Shown here one piece after another: positions 62,260 through 64,000 of a stretch of 64,000 nt of DNA; within the stretch, counting starts at the first letter, position 1, and each line of letters opens with the position of its first letter. The position numbers and the translations under genes are program-made. The stretch spans positions 186,001 to 250,000 of the forward strand of contig NZ_JAUMKB010000001.1 in NCBI RefSeq assembly GCF_030519375.1, given 5' to 3'. Origin of the DNA: Mucilaginibacter tolerans (GTDB lineage: Bacteria; Bacteroidota; Bacteroidia; Sphingobacteriales; Sphingobacteriaceae). The notes beneath the pieces are model-generated. The model had not been told where the DNA came from and made no database searches. It saw only the letters and a program-made list of their open reading frames with translations.

Positions 62260-64000
62260 TCAATCCCCGGGATGATAACTTTTTATGGCATGTTTTATTA
62301 CATCTGTTTTATAAAACCAAATGTCCTTAAAATGCCCGTTAATAAAACCTTCAGCCTGATCGCTAAAATGCGCAGATGAGGAATCAAATGACTCACCGCC
62401 TGTGATAATACTTTTGGCTTTCAGACGCGGACCAAACTCCACAGCAGCAATAAAACTATTGCCACTGTAGCCATACCGTTTTTGCGTGTTCGTGCTCTTG
62501 CTCTGGTAAGATGGCAGCTGTCCAAACTGCGACCCTACCAATGCTACGGGTAAGCTGGGTAATTTATCGTCAAATGTTATGCCATCTACGGGCCTTTGAT
62601 AACGATTTATTTCGCCCCATTCTATTTTCCACGTCCCGTAGCGGTTTTCGAGGGTTTTTAGCGACTCGCTAAATATCTCCAGTTGCTTCTGCGGGCTTAT
62701 TTTTTTTAGCATTTGTGCGAAACGCTCTGTCTGATAGGTAGATTCTTCCACAGTCTGCGCATGAGGCAACTCATCGATTAATCGTGTCCCCCATTCTACT
62801 GCAATGGTTGTGGCTACCGAATTGCTGGCTGATTGGCGGTCCCATTTTTTCATTAAATCAATTGGTTCGGCAAGGGCTTTTTTAATTGAATCATTGGCAG
62901 ATTCATAACTGCTGAATAATGAAGGCAACACATCATCAAACATAGCCAGGTAGTGATCATAGCCTTTAGCGATCAATTCATCGAGAGACACATTTTTAGC
63001 ATTGCTGAATAACCTGAGTGCGTTTATACCACGATAGTTTTGCCCATTTGTTGCCATATAGGCCGGGTAGTTATTTTTATTGGGGCTGCTGGCGCCAGAA
63101 CAGGTATATGGGGTAGAATTACAATTCTCTATCCATCCTGTCATCGGATCATAGATGTGCACAATCTCATTTAAGGGGTGCGTTCCCTGCCATTCTGTTG
63201 CAGGAATAGTACCATCTACAGGCAAAGCCCAGTCCAGGTTAGGATCACGCTTAGGCATAAAGTTGCCATTCCAGAAAGCGATATGCCCCTTGTCATCAGC
63301 ATAAACGGTATTATTACTACCGTTAGACACCAATTGCATAGCTTTTTTATATTCCTCAAAATTGTGGGCTTTCGTAATCAGCCACGATTCCAGCAGGGCT
63401 TTATAAGAACGATTATTCGATCGCAAGGCCAGCCATTTACCGCTACGGCTGCCTAACACCGGCCCATGATGTGTGTAATAACCGGTTATAACACGCTGAT
63501 CCTTTTTTCCCCCATTTTTAACTTCTATTACTAAATTCCTCGTGACAACTGGTTTCAGGCTTCCATTATATTCATAATACCATTTGCCATCTTTTTTGAA
63601 TACCTTTTCAGCGTATAAGTCGGCAACATCAGCATTACTGGTAGTATGCATCCATCCGCAATGCGGGTTAAAGCCCTGGTATACAAAAAAATTACCCCAG
63701 GTAGCCGCGCCATACACATTCAAACCTTCGTCGCTGACCATGTGTACCTCATCCCTGAAATAAAATGGCACATGCGGATTGATGTACAGCATAGCATGTC
63801 CGGACGCCGTTTTTGATGGTGCCAATGCAAAACCATTGGAGCCGGTTTCTCTATCGGTTATAATATTCTCTGTTGAATGTGCATTTGATATATTCCCCAG
63901 GCTTTCCGGTCCATTGCTATAAAAATGGGCGGTCTCATTTATATTAATGCCCCCTGTTTGCGTCGCCGATACGCTGCCATCTGTAAACATTAAGGCATAC
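62260..64000 (-). CDS. Penicillin acylase family protein, N-terminus outside the window
   Basis: The frame is open to the window edge, so at least 579 residues are seen and the signal peptide and small subunit are missing. The Ntn-hydrolase nucleophile is Ser 51 counted from the ATG at 63990 ('RETGSNGFALAPSKTASG'), the start of the mature large subunit. 'FVYQGFNPHCGWMHTTSNAD' and 'WLALRSNN' are family landmarks. Such enzymes cleave acyl-amides such as beta-lactam side chains or acyl-homoserine lactones; the substrate cannot be told. Confidence 0.88.
   Translation of the reverse strand, partial: YALMFTDGSVSATQTGGININETAHFYSNGPESLGNISNAHSTENIITDRETGSNGFALAPSKTASGHAMLYINPHVPFYFRDEVHMVSDEGLNVYGAATWGNFFVYQGFNPHCGWMHTTSNADVADLYAEKVFKKDGKWYYEYNGSLKPVVTRNLVIEVKNGGKKDQRVITGYYTHHGPVLGSRSGKWLALRSNNRSYKALLESWLITKAHNFEEYKKAMQLVSNGSNNTVYADDKGHIAFWNGNFMPKRDPNLDWALPVDGTIPATEWQGTHPLNEIVHIYDPMTGWIENCNSTPYTCSGASSPNKNNYPAYMATNGQNYRGINALRLFSNAKNVSLDELIAKGYDHYLAMFDDVLPSLFSSYESANDSIKKALAEPIDLMKKWDRQSASNSVATTIAVEWGTRLIDELPHAQTVEESTYQTERFAQMLKKISPQKQLEIFSESLKTLENRYGTWKIEWGEINRYQRPVDGITFDDKLPSLPVALVGSQFGQLPSYQSKSTNTQKRYGYSGNSFIAAVEFGPRLKAKSIITGGESFDSSSAHFSDQAEGFINGHFKDIWFYKTDVIKHAIKSYHPGD

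Overview
The window looks like chromosomal DNA of a Bacteroidota bacterium of the Sphingobacteriaceae type (Mucilaginibacter or Pedobacter-like). This rests on the gene families present: an outer-membrane beta-barrel protein with a carboxypeptidase-regulatory-like domain, DUF5777, a LytTR two-component pair, an ECF sigma factor beside a membrane-anchored barrel protein, an AraC-controlled FucP with GH29, and YceI paralogues. Moderate G+C content, several families of short intergenic inverted repeats and the lack of strong Shine-Dalgarno sites fit this. I saw no tRNA, rRNA, CRISPR array, transposase or phage gene. The genus is inference.

Layout. 0-1.6 kb: a DUF1801 protein and a LacI regulator. 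1.6-5.8 kb (minus): one operon, ECF sigma -> anchored barrel protein -> YceI -> DUF5777 barrel -> Rieske lipoprotein, closed by a terminator. 6.0-14.6 kb (plus): a Wzx/Wzy-type surface polysaccharide cluster (two GT2, flippase, polymerase, GT4, DUF1972 glycosyltransferase, O-antigen ligase-like protein), with a sigma-54-like -24/-12 motif in front. 14.6-30.7 kb: a second glycan-type cluster with two B12-type radical SAM proteins, one SPASM-type radical SAM, three methyltransferases, a GT39 protein, a nucleotidyltransferase, an amidohydrolase, a polysaccharide deacetylase, a GNAT protein, two GT4 enzymes and an MsbA/PglK-like ABC exporter. I do not recognise its product.

30.8-45.4 kb: L-fucose use by the non-phosphorylative route. 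GH29 fucosidase releases fucose, FucP imports it, and a mutarotase, dehydrogenase, lactonase, UxaA-type dehydratase, second dehydrogenase and FAH-type hydrolase would take it to pyruvate and lactate. Two AraC regulators lie at the upstream end, and an IlvD/Edd dehydratase plus a third SDR lie downstream beyond an S41 peptidase. 45.4-51.7 kb: DUF1801, two small proteins (one with a sigma-54-like promoter and a folded leader), a TesA/YbbP/YbbA-type ABC operon and a Tat-exported TIM-barrel protein.

51.7-53.8 kb: about 2 kb without a conventional gene. It holds an alternating array of palindromic repeats, three orphan terminators, two candidate structured RNAs and a run of plus-strand micro-ORFs. 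Two of these end in the same residues (LFV), and one has an almost ideal sigma-54 promoter. I regard this as the least explained part of the window. 53.8-64 kb: a small secreted protein, a LytTR response regulator/histidine kinase pair, a large outer-membrane beta-barrel protein with Gly/Pro-rich segments, a second YceI, a lipoprotein, three small membrane or secreted proteins, and a penicillin acylase family protein cut by the window end.
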